Notes: generated from the sequence alone by a model not told the origin. 64,000 nt of DNA from Corynebacterium camporealensis (GCF_000980815.1 NZ_CP011311.1:2387811-2451810); one strand, 5' to 3'. Positions 1 through 9,019 are shown, counted from the first letter of the stretch. A program made the numbers and translations.

Positions 1-316
1 TCTTGAAATTCACTCGGCTATTGAGCGCAAAGTTAAAGAAGTTCGCGAGCACAAAGGCCAGAATGATAAAGACGTGCTCGACGCGGAAACTAAAATCCCA
101 AAACACGTTCGGCACAATCGGCAAGCTCGCCTCTACTCCGAAGAAGCCGGCGACCTTCATACAAAACACGAACACGCCCAGGTTCACCACCGCGCCCATT
201 CCACCGATGAACGCGAAGATGACAAACTCTCGCAGCATCGACGACTTCGGCTGAGCCTGCGTCACCACGGTCGACAGCGGGGTCGTCGACCGTTCGCTGC
301 GCACGCCTAACACCAT
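1..316 (-). CDS. GtrA family membrane protein (partial, runs off the left edge)
   Basis: Reading the minus strand from an ATG at 316 gives an uninterrupted frame to the window edge (about 105 residues). After a polar N-terminus of about 26 residues the protein reads as the first hydrophobic segments of a GtrA-like protein, with FVIFAFIGGMGAVVNLGVF, then a second segment and the characteristic FALNSRVNF near the edge. GtrA proteins are small four-helix membrane proteins thought to move polyprenyl-linked sugars for cell-envelope glycosylation. The C-terminal part lies outside the window. The start is not certain, because a GTG follows immediately and no strong ribosome binding site is visible. 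The sequence around the start is duplicated at 462-475. Confidence 0.75.
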   Translation of the reverse strand, partial: MVLGVRSERSTTPLSTVVTQAQPKSSMLREFVIFAFIGGMGAVVNLGVFVFCMKVAGFFGVEASLPIVPNVFWDFSFRVEHVFIILAFVLANFFNFALNSRVNFK

Positions 317-475
317 AAGGCTAATCTCCCTGCATTGAGGATTAGTAATGCGATGACACTACAACACCACCGCACAGTTTTCACGCTTCAACTGCGAGTT
401 CCCTGACTACTTACCTCATACTCACAACAAACTCTAATAATGTGTTGTGCTTAAGCTTCCTTGCGCACGCCTAAC
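298..475. repeat. 14-bp direct repeat at the gtrA start and 164 bp upstream
   Basis: TGCGCACGCCTAAC occurs at 298-311 and again at 462-475. In both copies a CAT (minus-strand ATG) follows two bases later. The first copy encodes the GtrA N-terminus. The second would encode a nine-codon peptide ending in a stop. Between them lies non-coding DNA with a short inverted repeat (CTAATC/GATTAG, 321-345). It may be a remnant of a local duplication. Confidence 0.5.
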
Positions 476-534
476 CTCATCTGGTGGCCAGCACTAGCAT
501 TGAAGCCATACTCCCTACTACGTCAGGAATTGAG

Positions 535-2106
535 ATGCGCTTCGCTTTTGATACCGAGACTGTCCGCGCCGTTGAGGCTGAACTTCTTGATCAGCAACGC
601 CGCCCCGATAAATTGATGGGGCTGGCCGCCCGCGCTGTTGCCGCAACGGCGGAGGTCCTCGCCACCAGTCAGAACACCACGGGAATTCACATTCTGGTCG
701 GCCCTGGCGGCAACGGCGGCGATGGTCTTTTCGCCGGTGCGTTGCTCGCGCTCAATGGCTATTCGGTCACTGCCCTTCTAGCCACACCCAAGCATCACGA
801 GGACGGGTTGGCTGCGTTTCAGGCCGCCGGTGGCAAGCTGACCGAAGAGGCTGAACTCAACGATGAGACCGCCGTGCTTATCGATGCCGTCGCCGGCCTC
901 GGCGGCGCCCGTGGCCTCGAAGGGACTGCGTGGGAGACCTACCAACAAGCACGTAAACAGCAGGTGCCGATTCTCGCCGTCGATCTCCCCACGGGCATCG
1001 ACGCCGATACCGGCGACGCCGACGACACCGCTGTCTTCGCTACCGCCACGATTACTTTTGGTTATGCTCGCGCCGGCCACCTCTTTGCCCCGGAATGCGG
1101 GCAGGTCATCGTCGCGGATCTGAAACTGCCCACGAACCCAAAGTCCTTTGCCGAGGCTCTCGAAGCACACGAGCCCGCAGGGCGCATCGCCTACGAAGAA
1201 GCCATTGAGTCGCCTTATGCCTGGTCAGAGCATCCTGTCTTAGATAGCCCCGAAGGATACGTCTCCGCCCTGCGTCCCGTCGGCGGCGTTGGTGCTATCA
1301 CCGATCCGGTCCCGGGAATCTACAGCGACAAGTACTCCGGCGGCGTCGTCGGACTGTGCGCGGGTTCAAAGGTCTACCCCGGCGCGGGCATCCTGAGTGC
1401 TCGTGCAGCGGTACGCGCAACCCCGTCGATGGTGCGCTTTATCGGCGACGACTCGATTACCCACCACCTGCCAGAAATTGTCGTTCACCCCTCGGTTGCC
1501 GAGGCCGGTCGCGTGCAGGCCTGGGTCTTCGGTCCTGGTCGCGGCACGGACGACAACGCCAAGGCTGAGCTCGCCGAACTGCTGAAACGTCCGGAGCCGG
1601 TACTTATCGATGCCGACGGCATCACCCTGCTGGCCAACCACGCGGACCTACGCGAAGCGGTCCGCAAGCATCCCGCGGTTGTACTCACGCCCCACGGTGG
1701 GGAGTTTGCGCGGTTGTATGAGGCGGGCATCGGAAAGCAGCCTGGCCCCCGTGCCACTGCCCTACCGGAGCTGGCAGCGAAACTGCAGTGTGTGATCCTG
1801 TTGAAGGGCCGCATCACCACCATCGCTGGACCGAATAGCGTGCCAGCTTCGGTCGATGCGGGACACTCTTTTGCCGCAACGCCTGGTTCCGGGGATGTGC
1901 TCTCCGGCATCTGTGGTGCGCTGTTGGCCCAGCTTGCAGCACATAATGAGCCAAGCGAAGCAGACATCGTCGACGAGCTGCTGCGGGCGGTGTCCTTGCA
2001 CGCGCATGCCGCAGCGATTGCCGCGAAGACCCCGGAGGGTTATGGGATTTGTTCGGCCGCGCAGATTGCCGATGCCCTGCCGACCGCGATTGCGCGACTG
2101 CGTTAG
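535..2106 (+). CDS. nnr: Bifunctional NAD(P)H-hydrate epimerase / ADP-dependent NAD(P)H-hydrate dehydratase
   Basis: This enzyme repairs hydrated NAD(P)H: the N-terminal YjeF_N domain epimerises R-NAD(P)HX and the C-terminal ribokinase-like domain dehydrates the S form. The 523-residue protein shows GPGGNGGDGLFAG and DLPTGIDADTG in the N-terminal half and LTPHGGEF plus ATPGSGDVLSG (catalytic Asp) in the C-terminal half, the normal order and length for the fused enzyme. The ATG at 535 is preferred over the upstream in-frame GTG at 484, because AGGA lies about 6 nt before it and homologues begin near this residue. Its end overlaps the convergent membrane-protein gene by 4 bp. Confidence 0.92.
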   Translation: MRFAFDTETVRAVEAELLDQQRRPDKLMGLAARAVAATAEVLATSQNTTGIHILVGPGGNGGDGLFAGALLALNGYSVTALLATPKHHEDGLAAFQAAGGKLTEEAELNDETAVLIDAVAGLGGARGLEGTAWETYQQARKQQVPILAVDLPTGIDADTGDADDTAVFATATITFGYARAGHLFAPECGQVIVADLKLPTNPKSFAEALEAHEPAGRIAYEEAIESPYAWSEHPVLDSPEGYVSALRPVGGVGAITDPVPGIYSDKYSGGVVGLCAGSKVYPGAGILSARAAVRATPSMVRFIGDDSITHHLPEIVVHPSVAEAGRVQAWVFGPGRGTDDNAKAELAELLKRPEPVLIDADGITLLANHADLREAVRKHPAVVLTPHGGEFARLYEAGIGKQPGPRATALPELAAKLQCVILLKGRITTIAGPNSVPASVDAGHSFAATPGSGDVLSGICGALLAQLAAHNEPSEADIVDELLRAVSLHAHAAAIAAKTPEGYGICSAAQIADALPTAIARLR

Positions 2107-2897
2107 CGAATCAGTTTGCGCAGCAGGCCGCGGGGGCCAACCAGCGTGGTGCCCTTGCGGCCGCGTTCGGTTTCCCAAGGCCAGGTCAGGCCCGCCCAGG
2201 AAATAGCGACGCCGATGACTTCCTGGATGATGTAGATCGGCCACGGGCCGAAAATGTCGATAATCGACGGGCTGCCCGGCGCGTGGTTGAGGAAGCCGTA
2301 GTTGCCGTCGGTCTTTTTGTTCACCCACATGGTCACAGCCATCCAGATGCTCGTAATGCCGACGGCTTGACGGTAGCCGCCCCATGTCGGACGGTAGCCG
2401 GATCCAAAGGTCAGGGCGACCGGAATGGCTAGTGCGACGATGTGGAAGAACCAGTAGGTGAGATTGCGGACCCAGCGCGGTTCAAAGTAGTAGATGACAT
2501 CCGGGGTGATAATCGCCTGCGGGTTGAGCAGCACACCCCAGTAGTAGCTCAGCGACAGTGCCGACTCGTTGCCGGTAATCAGGCCGACGGCCAGAATCGG
2601 GCGCAGCACATCGCACAGGTGCAGTGGCAAAGATTCGCGGACATCGAATTGCTTCGGGTCCAGCGAAATAATCGTCCACGCTGTACCGGTAATCAGCAGG
2701 ACCCAGCCCACCATCGCGCGGTAGTAGGCCTCTTTAGGTTTGCCGCGCAAACGCTTTGCGACGACCGTAAAGACCCCACAGGCAACTATCGCCAGCGTGA
2801 GCATCGTATAGTGCAGGGGACTCCACTGCTGCATGCGGGGATAGTTCGAGGGGGTCAAACGGGGTTTAGGGGTACGCAGCATGACGAGTAAATACAT
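2103..2897 (-). CDS. TIGR02206/YwaF-like integral membrane protein
   Basis: A protein of 264 residues with about six to seven hydrophobic segments. The motifs LPLHLCDVLRPILAVGLITG and YYWGVLLNPQAIITPD are typical of the TIGR02206 (YwaF) family, whose function is unknown. The ATG at 2897 overlaps the stop codon of the upstream ABC ATPase gene (TAATG), so the two are probably translationally coupled. An internal ATG at 2834 (MQQWSPLHY) is the alternative start. The coupling suggests it belongs to the exporter operon, but no role can be assigned. Confidence 0.75.
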   Translation of the reverse strand: MYLLVMLRTPKPRLTPSNYPRMQQWSPLHYTMLTLAIVACGVFTVVAKRLRGKPKEAYYRAMVGWVLLITGTAWTIISLDPKQFDVRESLPLHLCDVLRPILAVGLITGNESALSLSYYWGVLLNPQAIITPDVIYYFEPRWVRNLTYWFFHIVALAIPVALTFGSGYRPTWGGYRQAVGITSIWMAVTMWVNKKTDGNYGFLNHAPGSPSIIDIFGPWPIYIIQEVIGVAISWAGLTWPWETERGRKGTTLVGPRGLLRKLIR

Positions 2898-3577
2898 TAC
2901 TCCATGGCGTGTAGCTCCTTCATATGCACCTTGCCGTCGGCGACCTCGGCGACGGCATCGGCGTAGCTGAGCTGTTCCAGGTCGTGGGTCACCACTGCGG
3001 TGGCAGTGCCGAATTCTTCGGTGACCGAGCGCAGCAGTTCCATGATTTCCGCCGACAAGGTGGAATCGAGGGCGGAGGTGGGCTCATCGGCAAGCAGGAG
3101 CGTCGGTGCGCCCATCAGTGCGCGGGCGATGTTGACGCGCTGGCACTGGCCACCAGAAAGCTGGCCGGTATGCCTATCCCCCATGCCTGCCAAGCCGACG
3201 AAGGAGAGCAGCTCTTCTGCGCGGTCCCGGCGCGGGGTACGACCACGCATGTGGTCCATGACCAGCAGCTGGTCGCGCGCATTCAACGAGCCCAGGAGGT
3301 TAGCCTGCTGAAAAATCAGGCCAATCTTTTCTAAACGCAGCTGGGAACGCTCCGCCTTCGAGCCGGCATAGAGGTCCACGCCATCGAGTTCGACGTGGCC
3401 TTCGGTCGGTTCAATCAGGCCCGCCGCAACAGACAAGAGCGTGGACTTACCGGATCCGGATGCGCCCGTAATCGCGAGCAGCTGTCCTTTCTCCGCGCGC
3501 AGGGTTGCGTGGTCCAACGCCCGGACGGTGCCGGTACCGTCGGGAAAATCGACGGTGACATTCTGAATATTCAACAT
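2897..3577 (-). CDS. hrtA: ABC exporter ATP-binding subunit, HrtA-like
   Basis: ATPase of 226 residues with Walker A GASGSGKST (about 38-46), signature LSGGQ (about 140-144) and Walker B LLLADE (about 160-165), in the LolD/MacB-type exporter branch. It lies 15 bp downstream of an FtsX-type permease gene, and the pair is divergent from a histidine kinase/response regulator pair. This arrangement matches the hrtBA haem exporter and chrSA two-component system of C. diphtheriae and C. glutamicum. The haem assignment rests on this arrangement and on general sequence similarity. Another MacB-like peptide or drug exporter is possible. Confidence 0.75.
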   Translation of the reverse strand: MLNIQNVTVDFPDGTGTVRALDHATLRAEKGQLLAITGASGSGKSTLLSVAAGLIEPTEGHVELDGVDLYAGSKAERSQLRLEKIGLIFQQANLLGSLNARDQLLVMDHMRGRTPRRDRAEELLSFVGLAGMGDRHTGQLSGGQCQRVNIARALMGAPTLLLADEPTSALDSTLSAEIMELLRSVTEEFGTATAVVTHDLEQLSYADAVAEVADGKVHMKELHAME

Positions 3578-3592
3578 GGAAGTATTCCTTTC

Positions 3593-4549
3593 TTAGTTGA
3601 GTGCTGCGAGCGGGTCAGCCTTGGTCACGCGTCGGGTCGCCACCAGCGCGCCGAGCATGCCCAGCACCCAGATGCCTGCCGCAGGCGCCAGGATGGTCCA
3701 GGCACTCAAGTGGAAGGGAACGGTTTCTGCGACCAAGGCGCCCAGGCCCGCACCGCAGACCGCGCCGAGTGCTACGCCCGCTGCCAAAATGATGGCGGCT
3801 TGTGCCAGAGCGTCTTTGAACAAGTAACCTGCCGATGCACCAAGTGCTGCCAGAATCGACAATTCGCGTTCGCGCTGAATAGTCCACACGCTCAAGAAAG
3901 CGATGATGACCAGAGCAGAGATGCCGTAGAGGAAACCTTGCATCGCCAGCAGGGAACCGCGCTCGGACTGGTAGGCGGCCAGGCCAGACAGTGCCTCATC
4001 CATAGAGACCGAGTCCGCGGTGGGTTCGGTGTGTAGGACGACGGTGCCGACGACATCGTCAGGCATGCGGGTTAGCTCCTGCCAGGTTTCCGTGGATGCC
4101 CAGACCACCAGCGAGTGGGAGAAGTACTCGTCGGGGATGGTGGCGACGGTGTCGACGGGGGCATCGTTAAGCTGCACGCTTTCCGATGCCACAATGCCCT
4201 CAGCCGGGATAGTCACATCAGTGCCGGGAATCTGCGTGCCGGCAGGCAAGCCGAACGCGGCGGCAGTTCCGGTCTCACCGATGCGGGTTTGCACCGCACC
4301 CAGCGGAATGCCGTCCGCGTCGACGTCGCCTTCCTTGATGTAGGACTCCGCGAAGTCCGGATCCTCGGTGGAGAAAGACACCTCCGGGTATTCCGTGCCC
4401 AGCGCGTCCAGGGCGGACGTATTTTGCTTGGACAGCCCCTCCGTCAGGCCGGTCAGCATGGTCAACAACAGCGTAATCAGCGCCACGACCCCGCCGATCA
4501 GCGCGAAACGACCGCGGGCGGTGGCGATTTCTCTCAAACTCACGAACAT
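3593..4549 (-). CDS. hrtB: FtsX-like ABC permease, HrtB-like
   Basis: Permease of 318 residues with one N-terminal membrane helix (FALIGGVVALITLLLTML), a large extracytoplasmic domain of about 170 residues, and three C-terminal helices in an FtsX domain. The N-terminus (FVSLREIATARGRFALIGG) resembles haem-exporter permeases of the HrtB type. It is the first gene of the exporter operon and faces the chrS-like gene across a 108-bp divergent promoter region. The ATG at 4549 is used. A GTG two codons later is also possible. Confidence 0.75.
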   Translation of the reverse strand: MFVSLREIATARGRFALIGGVVALITLLLTMLTGLTEGLSKQNTSALDALGTEYPEVSFSTEDPDFAESYIKEGDVDADGIPLGAVQTRIGETGTAAAFGLPAGTQIPGTDVTIPAEGIVASESVQLNDAPVDTVATIPDEYFSHSLVVWASTETWQELTRMPDDVVGTVVLHTEPTADSVSMDEALSGLAAYQSERGSLLAMQGFLYGISALVIIAFLSVWTIQRERELSILAALGASAGYLFKDALAQAAIILAAGVALGAVCGAGLGALVAETVPFHLSAWTILAPAAGIWVLGMLGALVATRRVTKADPLAALN

Positions 4550-4607
4550 GCTTCTAGCTTCGCGTTATTTAGGCTGGAAGTAATCGACGCGCTAGTTGAA
4601 TCCTCGC

Positions 4608-4623
4608 TCAACCATCTGGTTGA
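4608..4623. promoter_or_regulatory. Palindromic operator candidate between hrtBA and chrSA
   Basis: TCAACC-ATCT-GGTTGA is a perfect 6-bp-arm inverted repeat in the divergent promoter region (4550-4657). It is placed to control one or both of the exporter and kinase promoters and is the best candidate for the response-regulator site. This is inferred from symmetry and location only. Confidence 0.45.
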
Positions 4624-4657
4624 TTACTCTTCGCGGGAGTCTGCATAGGCTGGGTAT

Positions 4658-5812
4658 GTGACACTTCGCTTGGATTATTGGCGCATCGGCTTGCAGCCGA
4701 TGTTCGCTTTCCTGCTCATTTTCGGCCTGATCAGCTCTTATGCGGAGGGCTTTTCCTGGCGCGTGACCATCTTGTCGGCTGCCCTTGCTGCGGTGTTCTT
4801 TGCGCGTAAGAAGATTCCGACGCTGCTGTGGCTGGCCGCCTTGTGCATCCTCTGGTTGGGATTGATGGTCCATGCCCAGCACTTCATGTGGCTGGAATTC
4901 CCGCTGGTCTTTGCGTTTTTAGCTTCGCTTCCTCCAGGCCCGGGCATTGCGGCGTCGGTCGTGTTATGGGCACTGGCGGCCTTTGTTCCTTTGCAGATGT
5001 ACCCGGAAAATTGGTCAGTTGCTGAGGCCATCGGCCCATTTATCGGTACAGCATTCGCGGTAGGCATCTACTTTATTTATCGCCGCTTGCAGGCGGAAGC
5101 CGCCCACCACGCAGCCATTGCGACGCAGCTCCAGCGCACCCAGGAGGCCCTAGCTGCCCAAGAACACCAGGCCGGCAGGTTGGAAGAGCGCGAAAGGCTA
5201 TCTCGCGAAATCCACGACACCGTCGCCCAGGGTTTGAGCTCCATCGTGTTGTTGTCGCGTGCTGCTCGGGGTTCACAGAAAGGCGGCGAGCTGCCGCCGC
5301 AGTTGGCCGAACACCTGGATCTCATCGAAAAGACTGCCTCGGAAAACCTCGCTGAGGCCCGACGCTTCGTTACCGAGCTGTCCTCTTACCCGAAGGACCT
5401 GCCCGGCGCCCTGCACTCATTGGTGGAGTCGATGAACCGACGTGCGGCCGCCACCGGCGAGAACACTCAATTCCACCTCGTGCTCTCCGGCGATACTGAG
5501 CGCTCCCTTCCCGAGAACGTCGCCTCTGTTGCCTACCGCGTTGCCCAGGAAGGGCTCAATAACGTGCTCAAACACGCGCACGCTGAACAGGCGGTCGTTA
5601 CTTTGGGCATCTTCTCGGATTCAGTAACCGTCGATGTCGTCGACAACGGGGTCGGCATGGGTGCTCGCCATGCTGAAACTGACGGCTCCGGATTCGGGCT
5701 GCGCGGCCTTAAAGCACGCGTCGAGAAAGCCGGGGGCGAGCTCAACATCGAATCTGATGAGGGCACCGCACTCGCGGTACGCCTGCCAGTCGAAGGAGAC
5801 AACCATGATTAA
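4658..5812 (+). CDS. chrS: Sensor histidine kinase (HisKA_3 family), ChrS-like
   Basis: Kinase of 384 residues. The first about 145 residues hold five or six membrane helices. A short coiled coil leads to the HisKA_3 phosphoacceptor motif RLSREIHDTVAQGLSS, then a GHKL ATPase with VAYRVAQEGLNNVLKHA (N box), VDVVDNGVGMG and GSGFGLRGLKARV. The GTG start at 4658 has TAGGCT at 4646-4651, leaving 6 nt, which indicates a leaderless transcript. The 3' end overlaps the response-regulator gene by 8 bp. Its position divergent from hrtBA suggests it senses haem or membrane stress. Confidence 0.8.
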   Translation: MTLRLDYWRIGLQPMFAFLLIFGLISSYAEGFSWRVTILSAALAAVFFARKKIPTLLWLAALCILWLGLMVHAQHFMWLEFPLVFAFLASLPPGPGIAASVVLWALAAFVPLQMYPENWSVAEAIGPFIGTAFAVGIYFIYRRLQAEAAHHAAIATQLQRTQEALAAQEHQAGRLEERERLSREIHDTVAQGLSSIVLLSRAARGSQKGGELPPQLAEHLDLIEKTASENLAEARRFVTELSSYPKDLPGALHSLVESMNRRAAATGENTQFHLVLSGDTERSLPENVASVAYRVAQEGLNNVLKHAHAEQAVVTLGIFSDSVTVDVVDNGVGMGARHAETDGSGFGLRGLKARVEKAGGELNIESDEGTALAVRLPVEGDNHD

Positions 5813-6419
5813 CGTGATGCTCATCGACGACCACCCCGTCGTTCGTGCTGGTCTGCGCTCTATTCTCGATAGCTTCGACGACATTCTGGTCGCCCTCGAA
5901 GGCGCGGATGGCACCGCACTAGAGCAGCTTAACGATGCCTCCCCCACCATCGACGTCGTCGTCTGCGATATCCAGATGCCTAACGTCGATGGCATCGAAG
6001 TGGTCAAACGCCTCAAGGAGGCCGGCGGTCCACCAGTTCTGATCTTGACCACCTATGACACCGAGGCTGACATCGTCGCCGCGGTCGAAGCCGGCGCGCT
6101 GGGCTACCTGCTTAAAGACTCCCCAGAGGAAGAACTCCACTCCGCCGTCCAAGCTACGGCCGCAGGTCGCCGTACCTTGGCGCCCAAGGTCATCGACCTG
6201 CTGGCCACGCGCATGGGCAAGCCTCAAGAGGCCCTTTCCCAGCGCGAACTGGAGATCCTTCGCGCCCTTGCCACCGGTGCTGGCAACAAGCAGCTGGCCA
6301 AGCAGCTTTTTATTTCCGAGGCGACCGTGAAGACGCATTTGATTCACATTTATCAGAAGCTCGGCGTCGATAATCGCACCGCAGCTGTGAGCACTGCCCG
6401 CGCTCGCAAGCTGATTTAG
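5805..6419 (+). CDS. chrA: NarL/LuxR-type response regulator, ChrA-like
   Basis: Regulator of 204 residues with a receiver domain (DDHPVVRAG, phosphoacceptor Asp about 55 in VVCDIQMPNVDG, conserved Lys in YLLKDS) and a C-terminal LuxR helix-turn-helix (LSQRELEILRALATGAGNKQLAKQLFISEATVKTH, written here only to mark the region). The ATG overlaps the kinase gene and follows GGAG. It is the cognate partner of the adjacent kinase, and its likely target is the palindrome at 4608-4623 upstream of hrtBA. Confidence 0.85.
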   Translation: MINVMLIDDHPVVRAGLRSILDSFDDILVALEGADGTALEQLNDASPTIDVVVCDIQMPNVDGIEVVKRLKEAGGPPVLILTTYDTEADIVAAVEAGALGYLLKDSPEEELHSAVQATAAGRRTLAPKVIDLLATRMGKPQEALSQRELEILRALATGAGNKQLAKQLFISEATVKTHLIHIYQKLGVDNRTAAVSTARARKLI

Positions 6420-6429
6420 ACTTGGGGCT

Positions 6430-7413
6430 ATGTACGACTGCATCGTCATCGGCGGTGGGCAATCCGGCCTGGCCACCGGCTACTACCTGCGCAAACAGGG
6501 CGTAAACTTCCTCATCCTCGACGCAGAGGAGAACCCCGGCGGCGCCTGGCAGCACATGTGGCCTTCGCTCACGCTGTTTAGCCATTCCGCCGGTTCGAAT
6601 CTGCCCGGCTGGCCGATGCCCTATCATCCCGGCTTTCCGCCTGCCGAGCACGTCGTCGACTACCTCACTCGCTATGAAGAACGCTACGACCTGCCCATTC
6701 GGCGTCCCGTGCATGTCGATGCCGTCGACCACGATGGCTCTGCCTTTCATATCTATGCCGGTGAGAATCACTTCACCGCGCGCGCCGTCGTCGCTGCGAC
6801 GGGAACCTGGCAGGCACCCTTTATCCCCTACTACCCCGGCAACTTCGCTGGTCAACAGCTTCACACGGTACATTACGATGGTCCGTCCGCTTTCCAAGGC
6901 AGCTCCGTCGCCGTCGTGGGCGGTGGCAATTCCGGTGCACAGATTGCCGCAGACCTGCTGCTCAATGGTGTCGATGACGTCACGTGGTACCTGCGCGGTA
7001 AGCCGCAATGGATGCCTGACGATGTCGACGGCCGCATCCTTTTCCGCCGCAACCGCGAACGCCTCAACGCCATGCAACGCGGCGAACCAGATCCGGGCGT
7101 GGACAAGAATATCGGCAGTATCGTCATGGTTCCGCCCGTGCTCAAAGCCCGCGATGCAGGCCTGCTAACCGGCACCGAAATGTTCGATTCCCTCGACGAG
7201 GTCTCTGCCGATTACCTCATCTGGGCTACTGGTTTCCGCCCAGCTCTACGCCCCATTGCCGGGCTTCTCGATGGCCGCGATCCCAAAGTCAACGGCCTCT
7301 ACCTCGTCGGTTACGGCAACTGGACCGGACCGGGTTCTGCCACCATTACTGGTGTTTCGCCTTTCGCGCGGGAGGTTGGCCGGTTGGTGGCTGGGGACAT
7401 CGCTAAGCAATAG
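6430..7413 (+). CDS. Flavin-containing NAD(P)H-dependent monooxygenase (ArsO/CzcO-like)
   Basis: Oxidoreductase of 327 residues with an N-terminal FAD-binding GxGxxG motif (CIVIGGGQSGLATGYYL), FGxxxHxxxW-like residues near AFHxxW-type positions (WQHMWPSLTLFSHSAG) and a second nucleotide-binding motif VAVVGGGNSGAQIAADLL around residue 160. A DYLIWATGFRP segment closes the FAD domain. The family includes ArsO and CzcO-type oxidoreductases, and the substrate is not known. TAGACT at 6417-6422 sits 7 nt before the ATG, so the transcript may be leaderless despite the close upstream gene. The end overlaps the convergent vanZ-like gene. Confidence 0.8.
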   Translation: MYDCIVIGGGQSGLATGYYLRKQGVNFLILDAEENPGGAWQHMWPSLTLFSHSAGSNLPGWPMPYHPGFPPAEHVVDYLTRYEERYDLPIRRPVHVDAVDHDGSAFHIYAGENHFTARAVVAATGTWQAPFIPYYPGNFAGQQLHTVHYDGPSAFQGSSVAVVGGGNSGAQIAADLLLNGVDDVTWYLRGKPQWMPDDVDGRILFRRNRERLNAMQRGEPDPGVDKNIGSIVMVPPVLKARDAGLLTGTEMFDSLDEVSADYLIWATGFRPALRPIAGLLDGRDPKVNGLYLVGYGNWTGPGSATITGVSPFAREVGRLVAGDIAKQ

Positions 7414-7939
7414 CTCCCCACAGGATGCCGCCAGCGGAGATGACCAACGCAACCACGGCAATCCAGCGGAGCATTCGGAGAACGCGCCGTTGTTGTTCGG
7501 TGTGCAGCTTGCTCATCCAGAGCGCGCCAATCAAGGCGCCAAGCGTGTTTAAAACCAGGTCGTCAAGGTCCGTAAAGCCCAGCGCGAAGATGTACTGCGC
7601 GGTTTCGATGCTCAAGCTCAGCAACAGTGCGAACAACAGCGTGCCGCCCATCCCGAAGCGGAAACGCGGCATACGCTGACCCAGGGCAATCAACGCAGCG
7701 CCCAAAGGCATAAACAACGCAACGTTGCCCAATGTATTGAGCCACGGGCCGTAGGCGACCTTCGGGTTTTCGAATCCGTTGAACATCTCCAAATCCAGGC
7801 TGCGCTGTGCGTGCGCGGATCCATCAATAATGCCCGGGATATCCATAAACGGCTTCGCCAACGTTGCGGCCAGCACCATCAGCAGCACCAGCACGCTGGT
7901 CACCACTGCCTGGCGGCGCGGCGCATTGACCTGCGGCAT
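7403..7939 (-). CDS. VanZ family membrane protein
   Basis: A 178-residue membrane protein with about five hydrophobic segments. The VanZ-like signature lies in LNTLGNVALFMPLGAALIAL and in SLSIETAQYIFALGFTDLDDL followed by VLNTLGALIGA. VanZ domains are associated with resistance to lipoglycopeptides in some Gram-positives, but most genomic copies have no proven role. The gene overlaps the convergent monooxygenase gene by 11 bp at its 3' end. Confidence 0.8.
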   Translation of the reverse strand: MPQVNAPRRQAVVTSVLVLLMVLAATLAKPFMDIPGIIDGSAHAQRSLDLEMFNGFENPKVAYGPWLNTLGNVALFMPLGAALIALGQRMPRFRFGMGGTLLFALLLSLSIETAQYIFALGFTDLDDLVLNTLGALIGALWMSKLHTEQQRRVLRMLRWIAVVALVISAGGILWGAIA

Positions 7940-8018
7940 ATCCGGCAGGCGGTGATGGCGGGTGGCTGGGCGTCTAGCTGGGAAAACGCTGACTCACTTC
8001 CGGCGTACGATGGTGACC

Positions 8019-8990
8019 ATGCACACACTTCTAGTCACCCGAAATGAAGACAAGTCCGCTCAGCACGATTTCGTCGACGGCGACTACACCGCCGAAGGCG
8101 ACATCCTTGTTAACGTCAGCCACTCGTCGTTGAACTACAAAGACGCCATGGCGCTCAATGCCGACAAGGGCGTGATGCGCGTCGACCCGCTCGTGCCGGG
8201 TATCGACGTTATCGGTACCGTCGAAAAATCCGACGATGAGCGCCTTGCCGCAGGCACGCTTGTTGCAGCGCTTGGCGATGGCCTCGGCGAATTCCGCCAC
8301 GGCGGCTACACCCCTCGACAGCTGGTCAATGCTTCTGCGACCGTGAAGGTTCCATCCCGTTTCAGCGCTGCTCAGGCCGCTGCCATCGGAACCGCCGGCT
8401 ACACCGCTGCGCTGTGCGTTAACGCGCTCGGCGATCTCGAACCGGGTTCCCGCCTCCTCGTCTCTGGCGCTACCGGCGGCGTTGGCTCCATTGCCGTTCA
8501 CCTGCTTGCCCAGCTCGGCCACGAAGTCCACGCCATTACCGGTCGTCCTTCTGAGCAATCCGACTACCTCAAGAAGCTCGGCGCCAAGGAAATCGTCGAC
8601 CGCTCCGACTTCTCCGAACAGAGCCGTCCGCTCCAGAAAGCCCAGTACGACGCCGCTATCGACACCGCCGGCTCCCACGTTCTTGCTAACATCCTGGCCA
8701 ACATCACATGGGGCGGCGTCGTCGCAAACACCGGCATGGCTGCTGGCCCCGATCTTCCAGCAACCGTCTTGCCCTTCATTCTCCGCAACGTCCACCTGCA
8801 CGGCGTGAACTCCGTCGACGCTCCCCTCTCCTACCGCGAAGCCGCCTGGAAGCTTCTCGACGAGCACCTCGACACCGACCTGCTCGACTCCTTCACCGAG
8901 ACCATCTCCCTCAAGGACACCCCCGGCGCCGCCTCAGATCTCCTCGCCGGCAAGCGCCACGGCCGCACCGTCGTAAAAATCGACGCTTAG
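8019..8990 (+). CDS. MDR-superfamily NADPH oxidoreductase, AcuI/YhdH type (acryloyl-CoA reductase family)
   Basis: Medium-chain dehydrogenase/reductase of 323 residues. It has SSLNYKDAMALNADKGVMR and PGIDVIGTV near the N-terminus, GTAGYTAALCVNAL in the middle and the NADPH-binding motif VSGATGGVGSIAVHLLAQLG at about 150, all hallmarks of the YhdH/AcuI subgroup that reduces acryloyl-CoA or related acceptors. The ATG at 8019 is preferred, because TACGAT at 8006-8011 leaves 7 nt (leaderless pattern) and homologues start here. In-frame ATGs at 8010 and further upstream exist. A dyad repeat 29 bp after the stop, followed by a T-rich stretch, may end the transcript. Confidence 0.85.
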   Translation: MHTLLVTRNEDKSAQHDFVDGDYTAEGDILVNVSHSSLNYKDAMALNADKGVMRVDPLVPGIDVIGTVEKSDDERLAAGTLVAALGDGLGEFRHGGYTPRQLVNASATVKVPSRFSAAQAAAIGTAGYTAALCVNALGDLEPGSRLLVSGATGGVGSIAVHLLAQLGHEVHAITGRPSEQSDYLKKLGAKEIVDRSDFSEQSRPLQKAQYDAAIDTAGSHVLANILANITWGGVVANTGMAAGPDLPATVLPFILRNVHLHGVNSVDAPLSYREAAWKLLDEHLDTDLLDSFTETISLKDTPGAASDLLAGKRHGRTVVKIDA

Positions 8991-9019
8991 TCGTCTGCAC
9001 TTCTCCCCTCTTAACCGCC

